Shown in pieces: positions 8,139 through 16,322 of a stretch of 55,627 nt of DNA. Each line of letters starts with the position of its first letter. Within the stretch, counting starts at the first letter, position 1. Under the pieces are notes generated by a model. The model saw only the letters and a program-made list of their open reading frames with translations. It did no database searches and was not told where the DNA came from. The position numbers and the translations under genes are program-made. Source of the stretch: Actinoplanes campanulatus (GTDB lineage Bacteria > Actinomycetota > Actinomycetes > Mycobacteriales > Micromonosporaceae). The stretch covers positions 1 through 55,627 of the forward strand of contig NZ_BMPW01000039.1 in the NCBI RefSeq assembly GCF_014647795.1, written 5' to 3'.

Positions 8139-10559
8139 TTGGCCGAGCTTCTCTACCGCCTGGGCAGGTTCTCCGCCCGGCGTGCCGGGATCGTCCTGGC
8201 GTCCTGGCTCGTGATCCTGGGGATCGCGGTGACCGGCTACCTCACGGCCGGCGGCGCCCTCTCCCCGATGGTCGACATCCCGGGCACCCCGACACAGAAG
8301 GTGAGCGACCGGCTCGCCGAACGGCTGCCGGCCGTCAGCGGCGGCAGCGGCCGCCTCGTCTTCCACACCCCGGACTCCTCGGCGCTCACCGAGGAGCAGC
8401 GGGCCGCGATCAGCGCGCTGCTGACATCGACCGCCGAACTGGACGGCGTCCGGTCCACGACCGACCCGTTCGCCATCGCGCAACAGATCGCCGACCGGCG
8501 GAAACAGGTCGCCGACGGGGTGCGGCAGATCGACGCCGGCCGGCAGCTGCTCGACGAGGGTCAGGGCCGGCTGAACGGGGCGAAGGGCGTCAAGCTCGAC
8601 CCGGCCACTCAGGCGCAGGTCGACCAGCAGCAGGCCCTGCTCACCGAGAAGCGCGCCCAGCTGGAGATGGAGAGCGCCAAGCTGGACCGGGGCCGCAAGC
8701 TGCTGGCCATGTCGGCGCCGATCCGGACGGTGACGGCCGACGGCTCGACCGCGGTGGCGCAGGTGCTGTTCGAGAAGCCGCAGCTGGACGTCACGCCCGA
8801 GGTCAAGAACGGCCTCATCGAGCACGTCGGCGGCAATGTGCCGGCCGGGGTCGAGGTGGAGTTCTCCAACGAGATCACCCAGGAGGTGCCGCAGATCCTC
8901 GGCGTCGGCGAGGTGGCCGGCCTGGTGATCGCCGCGATCACGCTGCTGGTCATGCTGCGTACGCTGGTCGGCGCCGCCCTGCCCATCCTGTCCGCGCTGA
9001 CCGGTGTCGGCATCGGCGTGACCGCGGCGCTGTCGCTGTCCGGTGTGGTGGAGATGCTGTCGATCACCCCGGTCCTCGGCGTGATGCTGGGCCTCGCGGT
9101 CGGCATCGACTACTCGCTGTTCATCCTGAACCGGCACCGCCGCCAGCTTCTCGCCGGTGTGGACTTCCACGAGTCGATCGGCCTGGCCAACGGCACGTCC
9201 GGAAACGCGGTCGTGTTCGCCGGCGCCACCGTGCTGGTCGCCCTGCTGGCGCTGAACGTGACCGGCATCCCGTTCCTCGGCCTGATGGGCACGGTCGGCG
9301 CGATCTGCGTGGCGGTCGCCGTGCTGCTCGCCGTCACCCTGACCCCGGCGCTGCTGTCGCTGATCGGCCGCCGCGTCCTCAACCGCGGGGCCCACGCGCA
9401 GGCCGCGTTCGACAACAGGCCGATGAGCACCGGCCGGGCGATCCTGACCGTGGTGGGCCTGACCGCCGCGCTGGTGGCGGTCGCGATCCCGGCGCTGTCC
9501 ATGCGGCTGGGCCTGCCGGACGGCTCGTCGGAGGCCAGGGAGTCCACCCAGTACCAGGCCTACCACCTGACCGAGGAGCGGTTCGGCGCCGGCGTGAACG
9601 GCCCGATCCTGGTGGTCGCCGACCTTGCGGCCCCGCTGGCAGGCGACGCCCAGCAGGCCGAGCAGGTCCGCATCGGCACGCTGCTGCTGGCGCAGAACAA
9701 CGTCACCGCGGTCGCCCCGATCGGCGCGTCGGCCGACAACACCACGCTCGCCTTCCAGGTGATCCCGGACGGCGGCCCGAACAGCTCGTCCACCGAGCAG
9801 CTGGTCCGCGACCTGCGCGGCCTGTCGCCGATCTCCGGTGACGTGACGTTCGGCGTGGCCGGCACCGCGAGCGGCAACATCGACATCTCGGAGAAGCTCG
9901 GCAAGGCGCTGCCCGGCTACCTGGGCCTGGTCGTCGGCCTCTCGCTGATCATCATGATCTTCGTGTTCCGGTCGATCCTGGTCCCGCTCACCGCGACGCT
10001 CGGCTTCATCCTGTCGCTGTTCGCCACGTTCGGCGGCGTCACCGCGATCTTCCAGTGGGGCTGGCTCGGCGCGATCTTCGGCGTCCACGACCCCGGCCCG
10101 GTGCTGAGCTTCCTGCCGACCATCCTGATCGGCATCCTGTTCGGCCTGGCCATGGACTACCAGCTGTTCCTGGTCTCCGGCATGCGCGAGGCGTTCGCCC
10201 ACGGCGCTCCCGCCCGGGTCGCGGTCCGGCAGGGCGTCCACGCCGGTCGCACGGTCGTCACCGCGGCCGCGATCATCATGATCAGCGTCTTCGGCGGGTT
10301 CATCTTCTCCAACACGGCCATCATCCGGTCGCTCGGTTTCGGCCTCGCCTTCGGCGTGCTGGTCGACGCCTTCCTGGTCCGCATGCTCCTGATCCCGGCG
10401 ATCATGCACCTGCTGGGCGACTCCGCCTGGTGGATCCCCCGCTGGCTGGACCGCATCCTGCCCGACGTGGACGTCGAGGGCGCCGCCCTGGAACGCTCCC
10501 ACCCGGTCGTCCACCACGCGGAACCCACGGCCCCCTCGTCAGAGCCGGCCCTCCGCTGA
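8139..10559 (+). CDS. MMPL/RND-family membrane exporter
   Basis: An 806-residue MMPL transporter. One N-terminal membrane helix (about 15-35) precedes a first external domain with a charged coiled coil (about 115-190, RKQVADGVRQIDAGRQLLDE). Two membrane blocks carry the duplicated proton-relay motif: GLAVGIDYSLFILNRHRR (about 314-331) and GLAMDYQLFLVSGMREAF (about 669-686). The C-terminus is cytoplasmic. Such proteins export lipids or hydrophobic drugs using the proton gradient. The start is TTG 8139, preceded by AGAAGGA. Under the upstream TetR regulator, a drug or fatty-acid efflux role is likely; substrate unknown. Confidence 0.88.
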   Translation: MAELLYRLGRFSARRAGIVLASWLVILGIAVTGYLTAGGALSPMVDIPGTPTQKVSDRLAERLPAVSGGSGRLVFHTPDSSALTEEQRAAISALLTSTAELDGVRSTTDPFAIAQQIADRRKQVADGVRQIDAGRQLLDEGQGRLNGAKGVKLDPATQAQVDQQQALLTEKRAQLEMESAKLDRGRKLLAMSAPIRTVTADGSTAVAQVLFEKPQLDVTPEVKNGLIEHVGGNVPAGVEVEFSNEITQEVPQILGVGEVAGLVIAAITLLVMLRTLVGAALPILSALTGVGIGVTAALSLSGVVEMLSITPVLGVMLGLAVGIDYSLFILNRHRRQLLAGVDFHESIGLANGTSGNAVVFAGATVLVALLALNVTGIPFLGLMGTVGAICVAVAVLLAVTLTPALLSLIGRRVLNRGAHAQAAFDNRPMSTGRAILTVVGLTAALVAVAIPALSMRLGLPDGSSEARESTQYQAYHLTEERFGAGVNGPILVVADLAAPLAGDAQQAEQVRIGTLLLAQNNVTAVAPIGASADNTTLAFQVIPDGGPNSSSTEQLVRDLRGLSPISGDVTFGVAGTASGNIDISEKLGKALPGYLGLVVGLSLIIMIFVFRSILVPLTATLGFILSLFATFGGVTAIFQWGWLGAIFGVHDPGPVLSFLPTILIGILFGLAMDYQLFLVSGMREAFAHGAPARVAVRQGVHAGRTVVTAAAIIMISVFGGFIFSNTAIIRSLGFGLAFGVLVDAFLVRMLLIPAIMHLLGDSAWWIPRWLDRILPDVDVEGAALERSHPVVHHAEPTAPSSEPALR

Positions 10560-10936
10560 CCCACTCCCGCGACTTCCCCCTGTGCCGCCGGTCACGGCCG
10601 CCCGCTTACCGGTCACCCCGACCGGATGGTCGCCGGTTCCACGAGGGCGGGTGGCCGCACACGGTTACGACATCGGGTGCGCCCACCCGGCACATGGCCG
10701 TGGTGGCCGCGCACGCGACGTATTTCGTGTGCGGCCACCACGGCTTCGACCGCCCCGACGTGTGCTCCCACCCACGTTGAAGGCCGAACGTGTGCGCCCG
10801 CCCGCCGGGAAGGCCGACTTCGTGCGGGCGCCGGTCCTGGCGGACCGTGGAGCATGACCGGCGGCAGAGGGAGGGTGGTGGCGACCGGCCGGGCCCGCCC
10901 GACCACCGATCTGAGCCCGGTGGGCGTGGCAAGGGC
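10560..10936. other. Gene-free spacer with hairpin and repeat traces
   Basis: This 377-bp stretch after the MMPL gene has no convincing reading frame. It holds an 18-bp inverted repeat (10698-10743), several loose copies of a GGTGGCCGCACACG-like motif on both strands, and at its right end a copy of the dispersed intergenic repeat (10901-10937). It runs directly into the truncated kinase gene. Confidence 0.6.
10698..10743. repeat. 18-bp inverted repeat (hairpin)
   Basis: CCGTGGTGGCCGCGCACG (10698-10715) and CGTGTGCGGCCACCACGG (10726-10743) pair with one mismatch around a 10-nt loop. A further GGTGGCCGCACACG copy lies at about 10650. It is 140 bp past the MMPL stop, so it could terminate transcription, but it lacks a T-tract. 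Confidence 0.6.
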
Positions 10937-10937
10937 G
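10901..10937 (+). repeat. Dispersed intergenic repeat, divergent copy
   Basis: GACCACCGATCTGAGCCCGG continues into TGGGCGTGGCAAGGGCG. It matches the copy at 51151-51187 (GACCACCGAGCTCAGCCCGG and following) with about six differences over 37 bp. It abuts the first residues of the kinase remnant. Confidence 0.6.
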
Positions 10938-12213
10938 TGACCGGGTACGGCGCGATCCCGTTGCTGCTGACCTTCGTGGTCGTCCCGGTGGCGATCGGTG
11001 TGGCGATCGTCCGGTACGAGCTGTTCGACATCCGCCTGGTGGTCTCCCGGACCCTGGTCTACTCCGCGACGGTGCTGGTGCTGATCGGGGCGTACGCCGG
11101 CCTCGTCGCCGCCTGTCGCTGGTCATCGCGGAGCGGTCGCACCGCGGGGTTCCGGTCAGTGCCGCGCTGGTGGTGGCGTTCGTCGTCAACCCGGTCCGGC
11201 TGCGGATCCGGCGGCTGGTCGACCGGGCCTTCTACGGTGGCCGCGCCGATCCGGCCGGCACCGCCCGGCACGTGGCCGACGGGTTGCGGCGGTCGGACGA
11301 GCTGACCGGTGTGCTGGAGCGGGCGCGTGACGCGCTGCGGCTGCCGTGGATGGCGCTGTCGCGGGCCCCGGACGGCGCCCGGCTCGCCGAGGCCGGCGCC
11401 CGGGGCCGGGGAGCGACAGCCGCCGTCGACCTCGACTATCGCGGCGGGACGGTCGGTGTGCTGCACGTGGAGCTGCGGCGCGGGGAGACCGTCCTGCACG
11501 GCGCCGACCGGGGGACGCTCGAACTGATCCGCATCCCGCTGGCGATCGCGCTGCATGCCACGGCGCTGGCCGGCGAGGTGCGGCGGGCGCGGGCGGCGAC
11601 CGTGGAGGCGGCGGTGGTGGAGCGGGTGCGGCTGCAACGGGAGCTGCACGACGGGCTGGGGCCGACGTTGACCAGCATCGCGTACCGGGCGGACGCGGCC
11701 GCGAACACGGTGCTGCGGGATCCGGCGTCGGCCGGCCGGTTGATGTCGGAGATCGGCGCGGAACTGCGCGGGGCGATCGCCGGGGTCCGCGACATCGTGT
11801 ACGGGCTGCGGCCCATCGAACTGGACGACCACGGGCTGGTCGGGGCGATCCGGCAGCGGGTGGCGGCCGCCGAGGGGGTGACGATCACGGTGCAGGCCCC
11901 GGAGACGCTGCCCGAGCTGTCGCCGGCGGTGGAGCTGGCCGCGTACCGGATCGTCATGGAGGGCATCGCCAACGTGCGGCGGCACTCCACGGCCGGCGGT
12001 TGCGCGGTCACCGTGGCGGCGAACGGTCGGCTGGAGCTGACGGTCGCCGACGACGGCGTCCCGCCGGAGTCGTGGCGGCCCGGCGTCGGCATCCGGTCGC
12101 TGCGGGAGCGCGCGGAGGAGCTGGGCGGCACGGCGAGCGCCGGTCCGGTCGACGGCGGCTGGGCGGTGCGTGTCGTGCTGCCCTTGACAACATGCAGTCA
12201 ACTGCCTGCATAA
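10937..12213 (+). pseudogene. Sensor histidine kinase, N-terminally truncated and frameshifted
   Basis: The remnant begins inside a membrane domain (AIPLLLTFVVVPVAIGVAIV, then RYELFDIRLVVSRTLVYSAT), typical of actinobacterial kinases of about 600-750 residues, so most of the N-terminal half is missing. At about 11111 one base appears lost: AYAGLVAA runs in one frame and LSLVIAERSHRGVPVSAALV continues in the next. From there the HisKA_3 domain (RLQRELHDGLGPTLTSIAY, phospho-His within ELHDG) and the ATPase domain (IVMEGIANVRRHS, VADDGV) are intact to the stop. No response regulator is adjacent. A GTG at 11170 could express a cytoplasmic kinase core, so residual activity is possible but unlikely. 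Confidence 0.8.
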
Positions 12214-12218
12214 TGCAG
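12184..12218 (+). promoter_or_regulatory. Promoter with nested palindromes for the ArsR-SRPBCC gene
   Basis: TTGACA (12184-12189) is a consensus -35. TGCATA/CATAAT follows 17-19 bp later. The predicted start of transcription falls at or next to ATG 12222, so the mRNA is probably leaderless. Two dyads overlap the promoter: GCAGTCAACTGC (12194-12205) and CTGCATAATGCAG (12206-12218), likely the ArsR operator. Confidence 0.6.
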
Positions 12219-12221
12219 GTC

Positions 12222-12986
12222 ATGGACCTGGTGTTCAAGGCACTCGCCGATCCGACGCGCCGTCGGCTGCTGGACAGCCTCCGGGAGGAGGACGGTCAGA
12301 CCCTCGGGCGGCTGTGCTCGCGGCTGGCGATGACCCGGCAGTCGGTGACGCAGCATCTCGAGGTGCTGCGCGAGGCGAACCTGATCAGTGTCGTCCGGCG
12401 CGGCCGAGAGCGATGGCACTACCTGAACCCGGTTCCCATTCACGAGTTGCAACAGCGATGGATCGCCCCGTTCGAGCAGCCCCGGCTGGGTGTGCTCGAG
12501 GCGATCCGGCGACAGGCGGAGGAGACCCGGATGAAACCCGATTTCGTGTATGTGACCTACATCCACGCCACCCCGGAACGGGTGTGGGAGGCGCTGACCG
12601 ATGCCGACCTGACCGGCGCCTACTGGGGGCACAGCAACGTGTCCGACTGGAGGCCCGGCTCGCCGTGGGAGCACCGGCGGGTCGACGGGTCGGGGGTGGC
12701 CGACGCCGGCGGTGTGGTGCTGGAGGTGGAGCCGCCTCGCCGGCTGGTGATGACGTTCGGGGAGGCGGGCGCGGCGGCCCGGCCGGATTCGTCGACCGTG
12801 ACGTTCCTGGTGGAGCCCTATCACGACATCGTCCGGCTGACCGTCACCCACGTGAACCTGGCGACCGACGACGACCTGGCGGCCGTGTCGCTGGGCTGGC
12901 CGGCGGTCATGGCCAACCTGAAGTCGCTGCTGGAGACCGGCCGGGTGCTGCCGCAGGCGCCGTGGGAGGTGCCCGCGAGCCTTTAG
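12222..12986 (+). CDS. ArsR-family regulator fused to SRPBCC (AHSA1-like) domain
   Basis: A 254-residue two-domain protein. Residues 1-95 form an ArsR winged helix (FKALADPTRRRLLDSLRE, then MTRQSVTQHLEVLREANLIS). Residues about 105-250 form an SRPBCC/AHSA1 hydrophobic-pocket domain (YVTYIHATPERVWEALTDAD). Elsewhere the two domains are encoded as adjacent genes, as in the pair at 54613-55409, so this looks like a natural fusion in which the SRPBCC part may sense a hydrophobic ligand. No metal-binding Cys motif is visible in the ArsR part. It is autoregulated if the palindromes in its promoter are its operator. Confidence 0.88.
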   Translation: MDLVFKALADPTRRRLLDSLREEDGQTLGRLCSRLAMTRQSVTQHLEVLREANLISVVRRGRERWHYLNPVPIHELQQRWIAPFEQPRLGVLEAIRRQAEETRMKPDFVYVTYIHATPERVWEALTDADLTGAYWGHSNVSDWRPGSPWEHRRVDGSGVADAGGVVLEVEPPRRLVMTFGEAGAAARPDSSTVTFLVEPYHDIVRLTVTHVNLATDDDLAAVSLGWPAVMANLKSLLETGRVLPQAPWEVPASL

Positions 12987-13019
12987 CGCCGCCGTCCTCG
13001 CCGCTCACCCCGCCGGGTC

Positions 13020-13592
13020 TCACGGCCGGTTCCGCGCCTGGGTTCGCCGGGCTCCGCGCGCCACCTGGTGCCAGTAGGCCGCGTGGTCGCTGGTCTCCCG
13101 CACGATCACCTCGGGTGCGGGTGGCGCCGGCCACAGCGCCAGCAGATAGCGGTCCGGCCTCGGGTCGTCGTCGAACGCGCTGTTCCGTTCGGCGCCCTCG
13201 TCCATCCCCTCGGCGCAGAACCGGACCCGTAGGCTGTCCGCCCGGGGCAGCGTCAGGCGCACGAACTGCTCGAACGCGCACAGCGCGACCTCGGTGCCCG
13301 GCGGCTGGTAGGACACCTCCACCACGTCCTCCCACCATGGATCGACCGGTGGCTCGCTGTCATGCCAGTCCACCCGGAACGGAACCCGCCCGGTGTGCAG
13401 CCCGGTGATCATCGACAGGATGCCCGGCGCGGCCGCACCGAGGATGCCGTTGCGCTGCCCGGCCCGCGCGCTGATCAGCTCCGGCCAGTCCGACCCACCG
13501 ACCAGCCAGAGGAACCGGTAGTGAACGCTGATCTCCCCGTCGAACAGCACCGCGGCACCGCTCACCCGATCCTCCCTCCAGAGCGACCCCAC
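13020..13592 (-). CDS. Hypothetical protein
   Basis: A 190-residue soluble protein rich in Trp and acidic residues (for example VDWHDSEPPVDPWWEDVVEV). It resembles small actinobacterial proteins of unknown function that are often encoded near secretion or toxin-immunity genes, but I cannot assign a family. A GTG at 13565 (VSGAAVLFDGEISV) is an alternative start. It lies 8 bp downstream of the next gene in the same direction, so the two likely form an operon. Confidence 0.65.
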   Translation of the reverse strand: MGSLWREDRVSGAAVLFDGEISVHYRFLWLVGGSDWPELISARAGQRNGILGAAAPGILSMITGLHTGRVPFRVDWHDSEPPVDPWWEDVVEVSYQPPGTEVALCAFEQFVRLTLPRADSLRVRFCAEGMDEGAERNSAFDDDPRPDRYLLALWPAPPAPEVIVRETSDHAAYWHQVARGARRTQARNRP

Positions 13593-13600
13593 CGCATGAT

Positions 13601-14098
13601 CTAGTGGCCCGGCCGCTTCGCCTCATGCTCGCGAACGAGGGCCTCGATCTCCTCCTCGGTCGGCTCCCGGAAGTAGTCGAACGGCGCCACCGACACGCCC
13701 TCGACCACGCTCCGCTCATCGTCATCGGACGCGGTCGGGTCGATGTCCCGGGCAGTCCGGGAACCCATCGAGAAGATCGCGAACCCGGGCACGAAGCTGA
13801 ACCCGATGTCGAACGGCTCGGCGCGCAGCCCCCGCTCGGCCAGCTCGGCGACCACATCGTCCATGAACCGGCCGGTCAACTGGACGCCCTCGAAGAACAC
13901 CTCCTCGCCGCCGTCGGCGATCTCCACCAGCTCGACGGTGTCGTCGGCGTGGTAGCTGATCACCAGCATCGGGTCGGTGTCGTAAACGGCCCGCCTGCCA
14001 CGGCCCGGATGCACCGGTGGGCCGACCCGGCTCTCCACCACGTCACGGGTCTCGCCCACCTTGGCCAACGCCACGCCCTCACCCGGCAGAATCTCCAT
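13601..14098 (-). CDS. Hypothetical acidic protein
   Basis: About 165 residues from ATG 14098 (MEILPGEGVALAKVGETRDV). An upstream ATG at 14128 in the same frame is also possible. The sequence has a beta-rich first half, a segment VFFEGVQLTGRFMDDVVAEL, and a strongly acidic C-terminus (EPTEEEIEALVREHEAK). I do not recognise the family. Codon usage is normal for the window, and it sits head-to-tail with the next hypothetical gene, which supports both being real. Confidence 0.65.
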   Translation of the reverse strand: MEILPGEGVALAKVGETRDVVESRVGPPVHPGRGRRAVYDTDPMLVISYHADDTVELVEIADGGEEVFFEGVQLTGRFMDDVVAELAERGLRAEPFDIGFSFVPGFAIFSMGSRTARDIDPTASDDDERSVVEGVSVAPFDYFREPTEEEIEALVREHEAKRPGH

Positions 14099-14128
14099 GC
14101 CGAGGATGATGGCACCCCCCTCTGACAT

Positions 14129-14753
14129 TCTCGGTCCCGCCGACGCCTGCGCGTCCCCGCACCGGCAACGCCTATGACCCCGTCGGGCCAGCGGCACGGC
14201 CCGGAAGCCGTGATCCTGCGCCGAGAAAATCTGGTCTCCCGAGACTAGACATTCTCAGTGGGCCTGGGTAATGTTGCCCCCGTTGACGACAGGAATCGGT
14301 TGAAGACGCTGACGTGACACGCCGAGCGCCAAAGAAGGGCCCGGAATTTCTCGCGGCTCGCTCGGTGCAACCGCAGGCAGGGCCGATGCAGGTTCGGGCT
14401 CCGCCTGATGCAGCAAGGGATCCGCCGCACATGTGCGGGCCGTGAAGTCGCGTGTGGTTCCGACATCGGCGGATCTCACCGTTGGTAGTGAACGAAGAGG
14501 AAAGGGAGGGCTGGACGCCGTTGGATCGCCCGCCGTCAGGACGTAGTTCCAGTTCTGAGGTGGACACCGTTGTCCCATCGAATGTGAGGTGGTCTCCGGT
14601 CACGCTTATGCGATCCTCGCGCCCGACGTCGCCGATAGCGGCACGGTGCGGAAACGAGAACCCGACGAACCTGTCGGTAGATGGTGTGTTCAACCCGTAA
14701 CCCTGGGCCCCGGCGCAAGTTGCGCCGGGGCCCTCGATCATGAAGAGGTATGT
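14129..14753. other. Spacer of lower GC without a convincing gene
   Basis: About 600 bp between the hypothetical pair and the MerR-like gene, noticeably less GC-rich than its surroundings. Reading frames exist on both strands, but none has a ribosome site, normal codon use and a recognisable motif. The minus-strand frame around 14490-14700 reads protein-like (TDRFVGFSFPHRAAIGDVG) and may be the remnant of a lost gene. Confidence 0.45.
14705..14733. terminator. Perfect 13-bp GC hairpin before merR-like gene
   Basis: GGGCCCCGGCGCA (14705-14717) and its exact complement TGCGCCGGGGCCC (14721-14733) leave a 3-nt spacer, 20 bp upstream of the MerR-like start. It may terminate upstream transcription or serve as an operator; it has no T-tract. 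Confidence 0.6.
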
Positions 14754-15074
14754 ATGGCCCAATCCGACGACATGCTCAACGACGACGACTACCCCGCCTA
14801 CACCATGGGCCGCGCCGCCGAGATCGTGGGCGCCTCGCAGGACTTCCTTCGCCGCCTCGACGAGGCGAAACTGATCATCCCGTTCCGCTCGGCCGGCGGA
14901 CACCGCCGCTACTCCCGCTACCAGCTGCGCCTGGCCGCACGTGCCCGGGAGATGGTCGACCAGGGCACCGCCCTCGAAGCCGCCTGCCGGATCATCATCC
15001 TCGAGGACCAGCTCGAAGAAGCCCTCCAGCACAACCGCGACCACCAGTGCCGCCAGCAGGCCGGCACCGCCTGA
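14754..15074 (+). CDS. MerR-type single-domain HTH protein
   Basis: A 106-residue protein that is essentially one MerR helix-turn-helix (YTMGRAAEIVGASQDFLRRLDEAKLI, with the wing RSAGGHRRYSRYQL) plus a short helix (EAACRIIILEDQLEEALQHN). It lacks the long dimerisation coil and metal-binding Cys residues of classical MerR, so it resembles the small HTH proteins found beside cold-shock genes in actinomycetes. The start ATG 14754 follows GAAGAGG. It is followed by its own hairpin terminator and then by a cold-shock gene. Confidence 0.8.
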   Translation: MAQSDDMLNDDDYPAYTMGRAAEIVGASQDFLRRLDEAKLIIPFRSAGGHRRYSRYQLRLAARAREMVDQGTALEAACRIIILEDQLEEALQHNRDHQCRQQAGTA

Positions 15075-15084
15075 CCCACGCCGC

Positions 15085-15114
15085 ACGGTCCTTCTCCACC
15101 ATGAGAAGGGCCGT
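15085..15114 (+). terminator. Terminator after merR-like gene
   Basis: ACGGTCCTTCTC and GAGAAGGGCCGT pair around CACCAT, starting about 10 bp past the stop, followed by CTGTC. The stem is 12 bp with one G-T pair. Confidence 0.75.
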
Positions 15115-15156
15115 CTGTCACACCCGAAGACCCGGAGCCGCCATCCGTTCTGTGCT

Positions 15157-15329
15157 AGGGTCTCCTCGTTGCAGTTTTGATTTCCGTAGACGTTGCCGGC
15201 GCCTGATGGGGTTATCTGAACCCGCCCAGGCGCTTTTTCGTTTGTCGTGTCGGTTCCGGCGCGGGTGATCAACGCGGCGGCGTAAGAGTCCGTACACCGC
15301 GGTCTCCAACAGCCTTCGAAGGAGCAGAT
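15157..15329 (+). promoter_or_regulatory. Long cold-shock leader with an attenuator-like hairpin
   Basis: A TAGGGT -10-like box at about 15157 would give a leader of roughly 160 nt before the cold-shock start. Within it GCGCCTG (15199-15205) pairs with CAGGCGC (15227-15233), with an inner GGG/CCC pairing, directly followed by TTTTT (15234-15238). That is the shape of an intrinsic terminator, placed about 90 nt upstream of the gene. The leader ends in GAAGGAG, 7 nt before ATG. Confidence 0.6.
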
Positions 15330-15533
15330 ATGGCTACCGGTATCGTGAAGTGGTTCAACAGCGACAAGGGCTTCGGCTTCATCGCCCAGGACGGCGGCGG
15401 CCCCGACGTCTTCGCCCACTTCTCCGCGATCGCGTCGAGCGGCTTCCGCAGCCTCGACGAGAACCAGCGGGTGGAGTTCGACATCACCCAGGGTCAGAAG
15501 GGCCCGCAGGCGGAGAACATCCGCCCGCTCTGA
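15330..15533 (+). CDS. Cold-shock protein (CspA family)
   Basis: A 67-residue single cold-shock domain, full length. RNP1 (KGFGFI) and RNP2-like (VFAHF) motifs are present, and the N-terminus [19 protein letters not shown] is canonical. It binds single-stranded RNA/DNA as a chaperone in the cytoplasm. A strong ribosome site (GAAGGAG) precedes it. It is monocistronic, between an attenuator-like leader hairpin and a terminator. Confidence 0.97.
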   Translation: MATGIVKWFNSDKGFGFIAQDGGGPDVFAHFSAIASSGFRSLDENQRVEFDITQGQKGPQAENIRPL

Positions 15534-15547
15534 TCCCCGTTCTACGG

Positions 15548-15583
15548 ACGCACCGGCCCGACTGGTTCAGCGGGCCGGTGCGT
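15548..15583 (+). terminator. Intrinsic terminator of the cold-shock gene
   Basis: ACGCACCGGCCCG (15548-15560) pairs perfectly with CGGGCCGGTGCGT (15571-15583) around a 10-nt loop and is followed by TTCGTTTTC. It starts 14 bp past the stop. Confidence 0.9.
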
Positions 15584-15632
15584 TTCGTTTTCAGCCGGTG
15601 GTAGGCCCGCTGATCTGCTCCCCGTGAGCGGG

Positions 15633-16322
15633 TCAGCGGGCCAGCCATCCCCCGTCGACCGGGATGACCGCGCCGTGGACGTAGCGGGCGGCGTCCGAGG
15701 CGAGGAAGACGACCGCCCCCTTGAGGTCGTCCGGGGTGCCCCAGCGCCCGGCCGGGATGCGGTCCAGGATGCCGGGCGCACGCTCCGGGTCGGCCCGGAG
15801 TTCGGCGGTGTTGTCGGTAGCCATGTAGCCGGGCGCGATCGCGTTGACGTTCACCCCCCGCCCGGCCCACTCGTTGGCGAGCGCCCTGGTCAGCCCGAGG
15901 ATGGCGTGTTTCGACGCGGTGTAGGCCGGCACCCGGATGCCACCCTGGAAGGACAGCATCGACGCGATGTTGATGATCTTCCCGTGTCCCTGGGCGAGCA
16001 TCACCCGCCCGGCCGCCTGGCTGAGGTGGAACGCCGCGTCCAGGTTGACGCTGAGCACCTCGTCCCAGTCCGCGCCGGTCACCTCGGCGGCCGGCGCCCG
16101 CCGGATGATCCCGGCGTTGTTCACCAGGATGTCCAGCCGCCCCAGCTCCGATACGTAGGAGTGCAGGTCCGCCGTACGAAGATCAAGGGTCTTGCTGTCG
16201 ACGGCGACGACCGAGGCGCCCGCGGCGGTGAGGGCCTCCGCGCACGCCCGGCCGAGACCGCGGTTGCCGCCGGTGACGAGGGCGACCCGCCCGTCCAGCC
16301 GGAAGCTGTCCAGGACCATCAA
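15633..16322 (-). CDS. kduD: SDR oxidoreductase, 2-deoxy-D-gluconate 3-dehydrogenase (KduD) type
   Basis: A 229-residue short-chain dehydrogenase. TGGNRGLG (about 17-24) binds NAD(P), NNAG (about 68-71) is the structural motif, and YTASK (about 134-138) holds the catalytic Tyr and Lys. The sequence resembles KduD, which reduces 2,5-diketo-3-deoxygluconate to 2-keto-3-deoxygluconate. It is the last gene of the uronide operon and overlaps the IolB-type isomerase by 4 bp, exactly where the product of that step would be used. It is slightly shorter than typical KduD (about 250), with a trimmed region after GASVVAVDS. The specific function rests partly on context. Confidence 0.82.
   Translation of the reverse strand: MMVLDSFRLDGRVALVTGGNRGLGRACAEALTAAGASVVAVDSKTLDLRTADLHSYVSELGRLDILVNNAGIIRRAPAAEVTGADWDEVLSVNLDAAFHLSQAAGRVMLAQGHGKIINIASMLSFQGGIRVPAYTASKHAILGLTRALANEWAGRGVNVNAIAPGYMATDNTAELRADPERAPGILDRIPAGRWGTPDDLKGAVVFLASDAARYVHGAVIPVDGGWLAR

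Noticed and set aside
6327-10517. A 1396-residue minus-strand open frame across the MMPL gene
   Set aside because: Only its last 260 codons (from 7109) match a protein family (PhzF). The rest is the antisense shadow of the TetR and MMPL genes, rich in Asp/Gly/Arg/Gln as expected from high-GC antisense frames.
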